55,587 bases of DNA from Cyclaneusma minus. Lineage: Eukaryota; Ascomycota; Leotiomycetes; Marthamycetales; Marthamycetaceae. Both the position numbers and the translations under genes were made by a program. This document shows, piece by piece, positions 31,304 through 42,315 of the stretch. Position 1 is the first letter of the stretch. Each line of letters opens with the position of its first letter. The notes beneath the pieces are model-generated. The model worked only from the letters and a program-made list of their open reading frames with translations, ran no database searches and was not told the DNA's origin. The DNA lies in NCBI GenBank assembly GCA_037179335.1, contig JAKZHN010000068.1, forward strand, positions 1-55,587. Reading direction: 5' to 3'.

Positions 31304-32372
31304 ATGAAGTCCCTCAAAACAACCGCTCTAGCATTTATCTTCTACTTCGCAGCCTCGACGATAGCCACAGGAAGCACATGTTTCTATCGCGACGGCACCC
31401 AAGCCACTAAAGATGGAGTCTACCGCTGCGACAACTCAACCGATGTCTCCACCACCGACAGCACATGCTGCAACATCGGCATGACCTGCTATTCGAACGG
31501 CGTGTGCAAAAACACCGCTAATGAGGAAACCGACTATCTGCGTGTTGGCTGTACGGACCAGTCGTGGAGCGCTCCCGAATGCCTCGATCAATGCAATGCT
31601 TGTATGAGTTCCCCAGCTTCTATGATTCTTCTGACAGGCTGAAATACATTATTCTGATACTAACCATTTTGGAATTTGGATAGATGTCGACACGAGTTCT
31701 ACGGGAATAAGGCCCTGCTTCGGCGAAATCACAGAAACGACATCTTATTGCTGTGATCCGGGACAGGACGAATGGAATGCTTGTTGTAGCAACTCGTCGG
31801 CCATATTCAATCTCCCTCTTGCCACATCGATAGCTGTCGTGCCTGCAAACTACACCTCTACAAGCTCGAGTTCGACGATTTCTAGTTCTGCTACGGCGAC
31901 TAGCTTCGAGGCTTCTTTGATTACTACTAGCACCGCATCGGCATCCGCATCTGCCTCCCCGTCTTCGGATCCATCCAGCAACAGCAGCAGCAGCAGCACA
32001 GGAGCCATAGTAGGCGGCGTAGTAGGCGGCGTCGCTGCGCTGGCACTTCTCGGTGCTTTAGCGTGGTATTGCTTGCGACGAAACAAAGGGAATAGATACG
32101 GTGCGTTCACCGCAGGCAGTACGTCGAGCGAAAAGGAACTTGGGAACGTTGGTGCTGCTGGACAGCTGCAGAATGATGAGGGGAGGGCTGTGGGTTTTGA
32201 GTATTATGCTGGTGCTGCGGTGCCGGGGAAAAGTAGTATGAGTGTTGCTGGTGCGGACGGAGTGAGATATGAGCCCGAAGTGCCGGAGGTGCAGGAATTG
32301 CCGGCTAGTGCTATTAGTGAGTTGGGGGCGGAGAGGGGGAGGAGTGAGATGAGTGGTGAGGGGAGGAGGTGA
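31304..32372 (+). CDS. Secreted Cys-rich, Ser/Thr-rich single-pass membrane protein (cell-surface sensor-like)
   Basis: 328 aa in two exons, 31304-31601 and 31684-32372 (phase 1; intron GTATGA to GGATAG, 82 nt). Signal peptide (TTALAFIFYFAASTIATG), then a Cys-rich ectodomain with paired Cys (STCCNIGMTCYSNGVC, YCCDPGQDEWNACC) spaced as in a common fungal extracellular family. Next is a Ser/Thr/Ala-rich stalk likely to be O-glycosylated, and a glycine-rich helix GAIVGGVVGGVAALALLGAL followed by WYCLRRNKG, typical of fungal wall-sensor-like proteins. An acidic cytosolic tail of about 90 aa follows. The ATG at 31,304 is chosen because the signal peptide follows it directly. Function unknown. Confidence 0.75.
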
Positions 32373-33293
32373 TGGTGGGAGTTGAATGCGGGGTTGATGG
32401 GTAAGGAGGTTGTTTTTGGAATATATTGGGGAGCATGTGGCAGGGTTTGACTACATTGTGGTGTCGAGATATTATATATCCATTTTTACGAGAAGAAGCA
32501 GGGCGTTTGGAGGTAGGACTATGTCTGAGTTCCGAAGTTCAGAATGTACTGCTAATGACAGGGAGTCAGTCAAGGAGTTTGAAACGACAAGGGCCGATCA
32601 TGATGCGGTCGGAAAAAGCTCAATAGCAGCGTAGCTGACGACCCAACTTTAATAACAGACTGAATCTGGCTCCCGGCGTCACAGAGGATTGGCAACCCCT
32701 GACTGTACTAACCACCTGGGCAGATAAGGTGCACTCGTGGTGGAATTTCCTCTGCCTACAGGATATTTCGTCACCCAGTAAATTCCGAGCACACTAAGCT
32801 CTTAACAATTCCTAACTACTTGAGTTTTCCACGGTTATTTGGGGTTCTCTCAATTGCAAAGATTAGTCTCAATTACTTGGATATTTCCCGCTCGCCTGGA
32901 TTCCTCGCAACTATTTGAAGATCTCTCAATCACCTGGACGAAGTCACGCAGAAGAAATTCCAGCACGAGGTACACTATCTCTCGATCGCGTGACCAAGAC
33001 TCTGGGCTTCGCTGCCAGGATGTTGAAGATTGGCAACTACGGATTTGGCTATTTAATGCCGGACACCTCTATTTCTTCTTCCCTAATCCCTCAGAATGAA
33101 CAGCAAAACGTTCGACGCCTTAAGTGGTATTGCAACAGCGTTGGTGGTCGTGCACCAATACCATGACGAAGCGATTCTTGAACTTAGCTCCTTCACCTCA
33201 AAGCCCCCTCTACTCAAGTCGAACACTTCTTCGAATCCGCACTTGGAAAGCTCTTACACCTTCGACTCAACGTAGCTACCATCACGCACTACT
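32373..33293. other. Intergenic region grading into the right array
   Basis: No credible gene. Around 32,790-32,950 short words recur (CTCAATTACTTGG, CTCAATCACCTGG, CTAACTACTTGAG). At 33,046 GGCTATTTAATGCC lies where the period predicts a further plus-strand TATA box, so this may be the most decayed unit of the array. Confidence 0.4.
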
Positions 33294-33505
33294 CACCGTC
33301 ATTCGCTTTCCCTGCTGTCTGCCACACCACTGAAAGTTACTCAAGTGTGTGAACATGAAGTTCTACACGTCGCAGCTACCCTAGGTCGGGGATATTCGTC
33401 CCTATCTTTCTTCAGATCTTTGCGATTTGCATCAGACCAATCATCCTGAGAAAAGAGTAGGGACCATGTTCTTTTCTGGAGAAAAAAAGGGTGGAAACCG
33501 CATGT

Positions 33506-33671
33506 CTTTTATAGATCGCAAACTTAGCCTGAAGCTCGAAGCTGCGTACAATGTACATTCCCATCGATGTCCTTCATAGGCCAATCAAACTTCTTTGCGA
33601 CTTTCTCACTTGCTCACGGTGAATCACAGCATGTTATGGGACCTGTTGCCCCTATTTATTGTGCTATAAAA
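33506..33671. promoter_or_regulatory. Divergent TATA pair, right array unit 1
   Basis: Minus CTATAAAAG (33,506-33,514) and plus TATAAAA (33,665-33,671). The plus side leads to a 28-codon ORF (MKHYLDEVLTKY...) at about 33,712. Confidence 0.5.
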
Positions 33672-34144
33672 CGACTCATCAAGCCGTTCAATACAGCCAA
33701 GCTGAGAGTTCATGAAGCATTACCTTGACGAGGTGTTGACGAAGTACCCACGTTTGAGGCTGTGGGCTATCCAGAAGAGTCGCAGATTTAGAGTCTGAAG
33801 TGGAAGTTTTGGACCAATGCTGTGCTGGGTCGATAGCATAAACATCGGCACAAGATCTCCCGCCTGTGAGCTGCTGCTGTTGAACTATTTAGCTGATGTC
33901 GGCGCGGGTAGGTTGCTGTCGACGAAGGGGAAATTTTGACATTTGGAGCTGAACGCCTTGGCTTTTCCGGTTCTGAGGAATGCAACTATATCGAGTGGGT
34001 AGGGTATTACAGAAACACTGAAGTTGTCTTGACGTTGATGCATGGCCCTGAATACTACCTCCCAGGTTTGTGAGATTCAAACTGAGCTCGGCAATTCTGC
34101 GATGTGGGGCTGAAGAGAAAAGGTCAAGAAGCAGGTTGGTGCCT

Positions 34145-34254
34145 TATTTATACTTCACAGTCCCTCGAGCCTAAGCTGCGGGTGGATCCTAGCTTCACAT
34201 TCCTACCTTATTCCATCCGCTTTGCCATCGCAGCTGAAAGTCCAGATATAAATA
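34145..34254. promoter_or_regulatory. Divergent TATA pair, right array unit 2
   Basis: Minus TATAAATA (34,145-34,152) and plus TATAAATA (34,247-34,254). The minus side leads to a 52-codon ORF (MHQRQDNFSVSV...). Confidence 0.6.
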
Positions 34255-34752
34255 GTCTCCTCAGGTCCTTCCATTATTCTCTAAGTCCAGTCCGCGTGAA
34301 AATGGATGTGATCTCGATGACGATAGAGGAGCTCGATTGCTTCTTGCGTCCGAACAATATCCATGTCCCTTCGTGCGGCACCGCATGACTCTGGATTGCG
34401 AATCTCGTTTGATTCAAGGAACGATCTGTGTGTCTTGAATGCAGACTTCATAGTGAAAGTGGCATGAAAGGAATACCATTCCCAACACCCCCGGTTTGTG
34501 AGCTGTTTGCTCTCGAAACATTTTGCTACTGTCGCGCATGGAGGTTGTTGTTGACAACTGTGAAAGCTGGCGTCCCAGGTCTGACAACTTGAATCGACTT
34601 GAATGAGAGAGTACCACGATTTCATGTCGGTCTTGAAAATCCATTCGACTTTACGTGGCCACTTGGAGAGTCACGTCCTGGATGCTTTTGGAGCCGTATT
34701 TGGCAAGAAGCTGAAGAGAAGATTGAGAAATTATACCAAAGAACCGGGGTGG

Positions 34753-34889
34753 TATTTATACTTCTAGCTTTCAAGTTCTGCGCCTCTGGCTGACAAGAGC
34801 ATCCTAGTAAATGGCCTGAGGGGCTCTCACCTCCTAACTTCACATTTCGATGTGACTTAGCAAAGCACTTGGAAGTCCAGGTATAAAAA
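34753..34889. promoter_or_regulatory. Divergent TATA pair, right array unit 3
   Basis: Minus TATAAATA (34,753-34,760) and plus TATAAAAA (34,882-34,889), the latter inside GTCCAGGTATAAAAAGTCC. Confidence 0.6.
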
Positions 34890-35382
34890 GTCCTTCCTGT
34901 CCTTGTTCTCTATTCTTCAACCCGCCTATCTTTCGATCAACCAATCACCAGGTTCGCTTGAATGAGCCAGGCTCTGACGGTCGCCGTTTCTTGGAAGTAG
35001 AAGGGGCCTCTCGTACTTCCCCCAGCGAGGTCCAAGTCACAAGTGAAATTCCTGGCCTGCTGCCGAACCTCACTCTTCGTCACTATACATTCCAACATGC
35101 ACGTCATCTGAACATCCGCCCATATAAGCTGCTTGCTCTCAAAGCATTTTACTGTCGTCATTACGTGTCAGGTGCTGTCGATGGCTAAGAAACTGGTTGT
35201 TGAATCCAAGGGCTTGGCTTTCAGGATCAGGAACGAGTACAATTATCTTAAGTGGACATGATGGAAGCGTTGAAGCTCTTTTAGTCATGGAAATATAGGC
35301 CATGGCTATCTCAGAGCGCCCTCGCGGATGAGTAGGGGAGTTGTGAAGGATGAAGAGAAAGAGTCTCAGGGAAGTGGGCTGG

Positions 35383-35549
35383 TATTTATACTAGAGATTC
35401 TTTCGAGTTTTCAGCGCTGTATAGGGAGAAGCTTAAGTTAGCGTCCTAGAGCCGATCTCGGCAGCTGCCAGTGCCTCATATGGAATTTCACATTTTGCTG
35501 TCATACCTGTCCACAACCGGCCATCTACCCCGGAGCTCAGGTATAAATA
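35383..35549. promoter_or_regulatory. Divergent TATA pair, right array unit 4
   Basis: Minus TATAAATA (35,383-35,390) and plus TATAAATA (35,542-35,549). The minus side leads to a 54-codon ORF (MAYISMTKRAST...). Confidence 0.6.
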
Positions 35550-36015
35550 GTCTCTGCAGGTCCTGGTTTCTATTATTCAATCTCGAAATGCACGCGCAGC
35601 GCAATGATTGCAAAACGCGTGCCACTCTCGTCCGGACAAAGAAAGGCTCTGTCCGTCTTAAATGAATTTCACGGTAACTTGGAGGGGACAAAGTCTCCTC
35701 CTCTCCCTCTAAAGAAGTCTAGTAGGCGGGACTCGTGGTCTATTGTTAGTCCGACTCTTTGCTGTCACTCAATCCTACTACCGCCATTCCATGTCTCTGC
35801 TGTCGTACCCATTAGACAATTCTCACGCCCAAGCAATACTCATCCGGGAAGTTAGAGTACAATTCGAGTGAGACATACAAAAACATTGAAGCTCTGCTGG
35901 CCATGAAATCATAGGCCTTGGATATCTTCGAGATCTGGAAAATGGTTCGCTACGTACCATCCAGCTGCAGTTCCTATGTTGGGGCTGAAGAGAAAAGTCC
36001 AAGGAACCTCGCAGG

Positions 36016-36167
36016 TATTTATACTTTACTGTCCACTGTCCTTCGCGTGTCTGCAGGGCGAAGCTCAGTTTACTTTAACGGTGGCTCTAGAGCCGATCTC
36101 GCAACTCCTAGAGATCTTTACCTATTCATGCGATTAAGCAAACCAGCTGGCAGTCCAGGTATAAATA
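36016..36167. promoter_or_regulatory. Divergent TATA pair, right array unit 5
   Basis: Minus TATAAATA (36,016-36,023) and plus TATAAATA (36,160-36,167). Confidence 0.6.
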
Positions 36168-36630
36168 GTCTGCAGCCCCCGTTTCCCGTTCCCTTCCCCA
36201 AACCTTACAAGAATGGGTGTACCGCTTATTTTTTTCAGACAAGAAGAATCAGTCTGTCTTGCATTCGGTTTTCGCAGTGACACGCCACACAAAGGAGATA
36301 GAGCTTCCATCAATCTCCTACCAGTAAGGGCGAAATAGACCTCGTGGCCTGATCCTAGTCAGGAACTCTGTCGTCAAGCAGTCCCATCACTGTTGTGACA
36401 CGTTTCTGCTGTCATAGCAATCACACACCTTTCATGCTCAATTATTACCTTCTGGGGAGTACAATTGTCTGGATTGGAAATGAAAAAGAAACTGACGCTG
36501 TCTTGGGCCTTGGCGATGGAAACACTGGCCCTGGACACCCTCGAGATTTCTCTGAAAACCCGGACGGGACGTGAGAGTCTTTGCAATGGCTAGAGGTGGC
36601 TAGAGAGAAAAGATCAAGGAAGCAGGCTGG

Positions 36631-36741
36631 TATTTATACCTGGTCCTTCAAATCCTAGCAAGCAGCTGGGGTTTTTTGGCCTGGCCGTCCTTCACATCTT
36701 GAGGTGAGTAAGCGAAGCAGCTGTATGTCCGGTTATAAATA
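36631..36741. promoter_or_regulatory. Divergent TATA pair, right array unit 6
   Basis: Minus TATAAATA (36,631-36,638) and plus TATAAATA (36,734-36,741). Confidence 0.6.
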
Positions 36742-37249
36742 GTCCCCGTAGGCTGTCTTTCCTGTTCTTTATCCCTCTGGTCATGACTCAAGAAGAGTCA
36801 AGTTCGAAGACCTTGCACCGGGCGACATACACCGCAAGTCAGACAATCTCGAAGACTTAAGATTTGATGAGCCAATCCCGTTTGGACGAATCAAAGTCTG
36901 TCGATCTCAAATTCAGATTGGTAGTGACGTGAAGAATATGGAGGTTTTCATCTCCCTCTAATGAGGTCGAAGCAGGAAGTATGAGCTGCTGTTGCTGAAT
37001 TACTTGGCTACTGTCGCCGCGTGTGGTCTGTTGTCGACGACGAAGAAAGCTGCTCGTTCAGGAGAGAAAAAATAGTATTGAGCAATCGATCATGAGTAAG
37101 ATGTTCATCTGGAATTCATCGGACCTTACCTAGGGATCCACATGAGACCATGGGTACCGGATACTTTCGAGGTCTCTGCGACATCAACAGGGTTTCCCGT
37201 TTTTTCACACTTTTGGGGCTGAAGAGAAAATGTCAAGGAAGTAGGCTGG

Positions 37250-37402
37250 TATTTATACTTGTTTTTTTTAGTCCCAGCTAGCGCCAGAAGACTGTTGTTC
37301 TGACGGCATGGATACGACATCAGGGGCAGCCAGTGCCTCCCACCTTCACACTTCGTTGCGACTTGCGAGTAAGCGAAGCAGCCGGACGTCCAGGTATAAA
37401 AA
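37250..37402. promoter_or_regulatory. Divergent TATA pair, right array unit 7
   Basis: Minus TATAAATA (37,250-37,257) and plus TATAAAAA (37,395-37,402). Confidence 0.6.
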
Positions 37403-37885
37403 CCTCTGTCTATCCTGGCTTTTCCTCTCCAAGCTCAAATGACAGAGGAAGAATACGATGCGCACTTGACAGTCTCGTTGGAATGAGCAAATAATCTTCC
37501 CGTCTTGAACTCGTTTCCTGCAGCGGCATGAAGGAGACGCGGCTTCCTTCTTTCCCTCCAAGAGTCTAACGGGGTTCACTGGAACCTGTGACCTACCTAC
37601 CGTCGAGTCTCAACCTGACGCCGGATAGTCCCAGCACCGTCGCTACATGTTTCCGCTGTCGTATCCTTTGGGGGATGTGCAAGTTCAAGTGACCGTTATT
37701 TACAGACACCAGTTCAGAGAATGATGGCTTCAGCTTTCTAGCTTCGGCCATTCATGAAGAGTAGTACGTGCTATGGAATCTTTACGCGTTCTCGAAATCT
37801 TCTACTTATATGGTCGAAGTTTGCCTTAGGTTCTGGTTGTTTGTTATACCAAATTCTGGTTTTCTAGCAGTGGATTATTGCGACC

Positions 37886-38029
37886 TTTTTATATGAGGGA
37901 GCATAGAAAATGAGGATATCTTCAGCCACGTGATTATCGTCTGACAGGTACTCTGATCTAGTGAATTTAGCTGCAAAGGGCATGTAATTAGGTAAGCTGG
38001 CGCTTGGTCTAGATTCGAGCCATAAAAAG
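37886..38029. promoter_or_regulatory. Divergent TATA pair, right array unit 8
   Basis: Minus ATATAAAAA (37,886-37,894) and a weaker plus CATAAAAAG (38,021-38,029). Confidence 0.45.
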
Positions 38030-38432
38030 CGTCTGACTTGGGCGCCAGGATCGTCACGGACGAAGAAAAGGAGAAACGACCTCCTACCAGTGTTTGCTCT
38101 GCTATGGAATTATCGGGTCAAAAGGGTCTGGGGATTGATGCGCCTTGCAAGCTCAACGATGATGCGTAACATGCGTTCGAGAATCAAGATGTCTCGCTTT
38201 GGATAGCTAGCTACCTGGTACCGCCGAGCAATCCCAGCACCGTCATGACATGTTTCTGCTGTCGTAGCATCAAACACTTCTCCCGTCAAATGGTACTCGT
38301 CTGCAAACTCCAGTCCAGGAAACAGGTAGTCCAGCTTCTTGGTTTTTGGCTAGCTAATACGCGTCGAATCTTTCCTCAAGCTCGACATCCATCGGATCAG
38401 CTCTAGTCTGCAACAAGTAGACTATGGCAGCC

Positions 38433-38583
38433 ATTTTATATGGAGTATGGAGGCAGGTCTCTAGGGTACGACACATGACTTTCAGTCGTCTGCAGCTAGT
38501 CAGTTCTGATTCACTCCACCTTAACTTCCCAAGACACTAATCCCTTCCCATCCTACTTCCCTTAGAAGTGACGAGCTATAAGA
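38433..38583. promoter_or_regulatory. Divergent TATA pair, right array unit 9
   Basis: Minus ATATAAAAT (38,433-38,441) and plus TATAAGA (38,577-38,583). A last minus box, TATAAATA at 39,003-39,010, has no plus partner because the AT-rich block starts at about 39,180. Confidence 0.45.
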
Positions 38584-39059
38584 ACCGCCCTGCCTGGTTG
38601 CGAGACTCGTCAGGAATCAGGAAAGGAATCGGGAAAAGAGATAGAGCAAACGACGTGTTTGCCACAAGACAAATCGAAGGGTTCGCGCAAATAGAAGGTC
38701 TTGCAGGTGCTGGGAAAACAAGGCTTTCCAAGTGGCTTGCTTAACCAGCTGCCGCCGGATCATCCTACCACTGTCATAACACTTTTCTGCTGTCGTAGCA
38801 ACAAAAGCTTCGCACGCAGCACGCTAAACTGCTAGTGGTCTCTGGATTCCAGTCCACAGAAAAGCGGCTTCAGACTTTATTACCTTGCCCATCTGATTAG
38901 CATCGGACCTTTGTGCGTTCTCGACACATTCTATTTATGAAAATCCGGAAAGAATTAGGCGTAATCCCTTATTGACTCTCCAAGAAGTGGACCACGGCAC
39001 CCTATTTATAGCGAATCTGCACCCCAATCTTCTTAGGCATGGCAGGGATCAATAGCATG

Positions 39060-39180
39060 GTCGATGATGTTTATTCTACGTGCCTGGCACCAGGATATAG
39101 GTCCTGGCGCCAAGCGCTAATGCTAAGCTAGAGAAGGGCTACCGGGCAGGTTACCTGACCAATACCCCCCTTGCGGTAGT
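39060..39180. other. Island edge with GC-rich fragment
   Basis: GGCGCCAAGCGCTAATGC and CTACCGGGCAGGTTACCTG sit at the abrupt change into AT-rich DNA. AGCGCTTGGCGC at 7,177 near the other island edge matches in reverse complement. This may be the tip of a transposon at each border. Confidence 0.3.
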
Positions 39181-39836
39181 TTTTTACAGCGTAAATTTAT
39201 AGAAAATGCTGAAAATTTAAATAAATTTATGGCTTATATAAAAACTATTTCCTTAATTTCCCTTTACAATATTTGTATTCGTTATTTTATTTTTTATAAA
39301 AAAATTTAAAATTTAAAGGCCTATTTATTTATTTTTATATTTATTATATTAAGAAATTTATTATATTTTATTTATAATAGCGGCTTAATAAGCAGATTGG
39401 CTAAATTATTTTTAAAGAAAATATACTAAAAATCAATATAATATTCCAGATTTTAGCAAAATTAAAAATTTTTAATATTAATATATTTAATGCATTATTA
39501 AATGCCAGGGCATTAAATAATAAAGGCTATAAATACATTATTTGCCATTAATATTATAAAAATAAAATCCGATTTATTATAGCCAAATTTTTTAAAAAAC
39601 CATTATACCTAAAATTTTTCCCAAATTGCCTTATTTAAAGCATAAAGCTTTAATTTAATAAAAAAAAATTAAATTTTGCTTTTTGAATTTCTATATTATA
39701 AAAGCGCTTGCCATTATTAAAATAAATTTTAAATGGGATTTACAAATATTTTTATTTTTTGCATAATTTGCATTAAAAAAGGCTAAAAATTAAGCTATAA
39801 AAGCTTTAAAACCATTTTTAAATAAGGTATTTAAAA
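39181..39836. other. AT-rich RIP-type DNA
   Basis: No gene or recognisable repeat was seen; composition is as in the left AT block. Confidence 0.7.
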
Positions 39837-40040
39837 TGTCGGGAAGCAGGAAATCGCTCTGTGAATTACCTAGGGCACGTGCTACTATATAGGCATGCGT
39901 ATGCTTAATTAATGGTAATTGGGAAAGAAAGAGGCTGGCTGACGCCAGCCCTTCATAAGGCTATTCACAATCTTGGCGCTAATCGGTTCTTTAGTGCATG
40001 GGCCACCGGTGGCTGCCTAATGTCTAAGGCAGCATTGCCA
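39837..40040 (-). repeat. LTR (left copy) of the copia-type element
   Basis: 204 bp, TGTCGGGAAGCAGG...GGCAGCATTGCCA on the plus strand, with an internal hairpin-like GGCTGGCTGACGCCAGCC. Its outer (left) half keeps C and G where the right copy has T and A; its inner half is the more mutated one. Confidence 0.85.
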
Positions 40041-40243
40041 TAATTAAATACTAAACTCTTTTTATTTTTATAACAAAAAATGGCAATGCTAACTGGCTGC
40101 TATACTATGCTAAAACACCATTCCTTCCCTTTCTAAACCCCTATAATTTAATTCCTTTTACTCTCCCCTTTCTTTGCCTCTCTACCCAGCTTTTCACTCT
40201 AATCTTAATTCTATTAATAAATACCAGTATCTCCAACGCCTTA

Positions 40244-40513
40244 TTAAAATTGGCTTTTATTATAACGTCGAAAGGGTTGTTTTTTCCATAAATTCACCTT
40301 ATTTCCTATAGCTTTTTTTTTATATAACTGGCGTAGGTGCAAAATATCTATTATTAGGTTTTTCTTAGCTGTAATGCCCAGCTTAATAAAATACTTATAC
40401 AATAAAAAGGAATTTATATAAATAATTATTAAAATTTTGCTTAAATCCAACTGGCTAATAATAAGCTCCAAAATGGTATTTACAGCTATAGCCATAGTCA
40501 TATTTAATACCAT
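40244..40513 (-). pseudogene. Ty1/copia RNase H remnant
   Basis: An 89-codon open stretch. INSFLLYKYFIKLG followed by IIDILHLRQLYKKKAIG keeps the spacing of the fungal copia RNase H region (family form: a D-S-hydrophobic block, then IDIxxLRQxYERREI). Asp-to-Asn and Arg-to-Lys changes are those expected from C-to-T mutation. The fragment is not functional. Confidence 0.6.
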
Positions 40514-42114
40514 GGCTAAAATCTCATTAGGCAGTATATTTTTGATTATGTTTTTAATTTTAATAAAATTTTAATATATTAAATTGCCTTTTATAATAAA
40601 TACCCCCTTTTGAATATTTGCCTTTTTATTTGCCAGTACTATAATATAGCCAATTTATAAATTCAGGGTTTTATTATTAGCAAACAAATCATTAATATAA
40701 ATAAATAGCTTGGCTATATTTAAATTCAATACAATATATTTAAACCCCCTATTAATATTATTAAGGCACCACTAAAGCCTTTTATTTAAAATGGCTATAT
40801 GTTATTTAATAAATTTTTAATATTAGGCAGCTATAAATAAATTAAATAAGCTTTTTAGCTGGTATATTATTGCAATATACCCAGCCCTGGCTTTTTCCCT
40901 AATATAGCTAATAATATTAGGGCTATTTAAATTTATAAGCTTAATTTTTAATTTTTATCCCTTTTGGCTAAAGGCCAGAATATTTTCTTTTTGGATAAAA
41001 ATGCATTTATTAAAAATAAATAATATTTAAGAAATAAGCTTTATTTTGGGCTTGGCTTTAAATTTGGCTTTATATAGCTTAATTTTCTTTAGTTTAAACC
41101 ATTTTTTCTTAGCTAAAATCAGGGTATTATTAATTTAAAAACCAACTAATGCAAAAAGTTCTAAATTTGGTATTATTAAATATAAATTAAATATAAATAG
41201 TTTTAAATAAAGCTTTTTAAAATAATATTTTAAATAAATAATAAACCAATACAATCCAACCTTAACCAAATTATATAAAGGCTTAACAATAACCATAATT
41301 ATGCCAAAAGGGTATTTATTTTTAAATCTTTTAAATAAATAACAATAAATTTTCCTATACAGCTTATTATAAAAGTGAGGATATATCTATATAATATTTC
41401 TTTAAAATATATAATCTTTTTTGCCGGCAATATTAATAAACAGTAATATAAAGACCAGGGCAAAAATAATGCATTGGCTATTTTTCTAAATAATAAAAAA
41501 TTAAATAAAAATCATTTTTTTATTTTTATTATTAAATCCCAAAATTACCAGCCTTAACCTTTTATAAAGGGTTAAAATGGCCATTTGTTTAACCTTATAC
41601 ACTATTCTGGCTTAAAAAATACATTTTTCAATTTTGTTTTTGAATAAACTCAAATACACCCACGCCTAATTTTTTTTTAATTTTCTTTTAATTAAATTTT
41701 TTAAATAATGCTTCAAAAGCTTAAATTTTGCCCTTTTTTTAAGCTTAAGGGATAATTTCTGGTTATGTTTTTCCTTGCTAAAAAAAGATTTATAATAAAA
41801 TTAAATTATAAATAATAGTAAATAAATAGGTATTAATATTTTTATAATAAATAACAATTTATTTAGCTTTTTTAATTAACTATAATTTTATAAAAAATCC
41901 TTATATATTAAACTCAGTATTCACAGCTTTAAAAAAAAACCTTTAGCATCCAATTCTTTATTTATTAGCCGGACCTTTAATGGTCTTCCTCTCTTTTTAA
42001 AAATCCTTGGTTTTTGGAAAATCCGGATATTGCCCTTTTTTGGCCTTCCTTTTTTTTAGCTAATCCTAAAATTGGCTAAGGGATAAATGGCTGGAAAATT
42101 GCTATTAATTTATT

Positions 42115-42315
42115 TTAAACTGGTTTTGGATTTAATTCAAACTTAAAAACTAAGTCTCCGGCTCTCTCATCTTTTTCAAAATCCCAATTTTCTGGCAAAA
42201 AACCATTATTATTAGAATTCTCCAAATCCTTATTATAAAATTTCACTAAAATGCTTTTAAATTTTATTAATTTACCAAAAAAATCCAAAACAACAATTTT
42301 TCCTTTAACTTCCAA
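42115..42315 (-). pseudogene. Copia polyprotein fragment (post-integrase region)
   Basis: A 66-codon open stretch with VVLDFFGKLIKFKSILVKFY, resembling the G-PT-FRSTVVKPY motif that follows integrase in fungal copia elements. Weak on its own; supported by its position upstream of the RNase H remnant in element sense. Confidence 0.4.

Larger units (their letters stand above)
33294..39160. repeat. Right array: about 10 diverged units of about 620 bp with divergent TATA boxes
   Basis: Minus-strand TATA boxes start at 33,506, 34,145, 34,753, 35,383, 36,016, 36,631, 37,250, 37,886, 38,433 and 39,003 (spacings 547-640). Plus-strand boxes are at 33,665, 34,247, 34,882, 35,542, 36,160, 36,734, 37,395, 38,021 and 38,577 (spacings 556-661). 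Within a unit the two boxes point outward and are 95-152 bp apart; toward the next unit they converge over about 410-495 bp. Plus boxes often read GTCCAGGTATAAATAGTC; minus boxes often read AAGTATAAATACCAGCC followed by TTTTCTCTTCAGCCC. The middle of each convergent interval holds a diverged core (TTTCTGCTGTCGTAGCA in the clearest copies). ATG-started ORFs after each box are short (about 12-54 codons) and differ in sequence, so either the transcripts are non-coding or this is a decayed gene family. The array is not RIP-like in composition. Confidence 0.8.

Noticed and set aside
33700..36600. Small protein genes in the array (28-54 codon ORFs after each TATA box)
   Set aside because: Lengths and sequences differ between units and frames shift between homologous stretches, so coding is not supported; kept only as part of the array findings.
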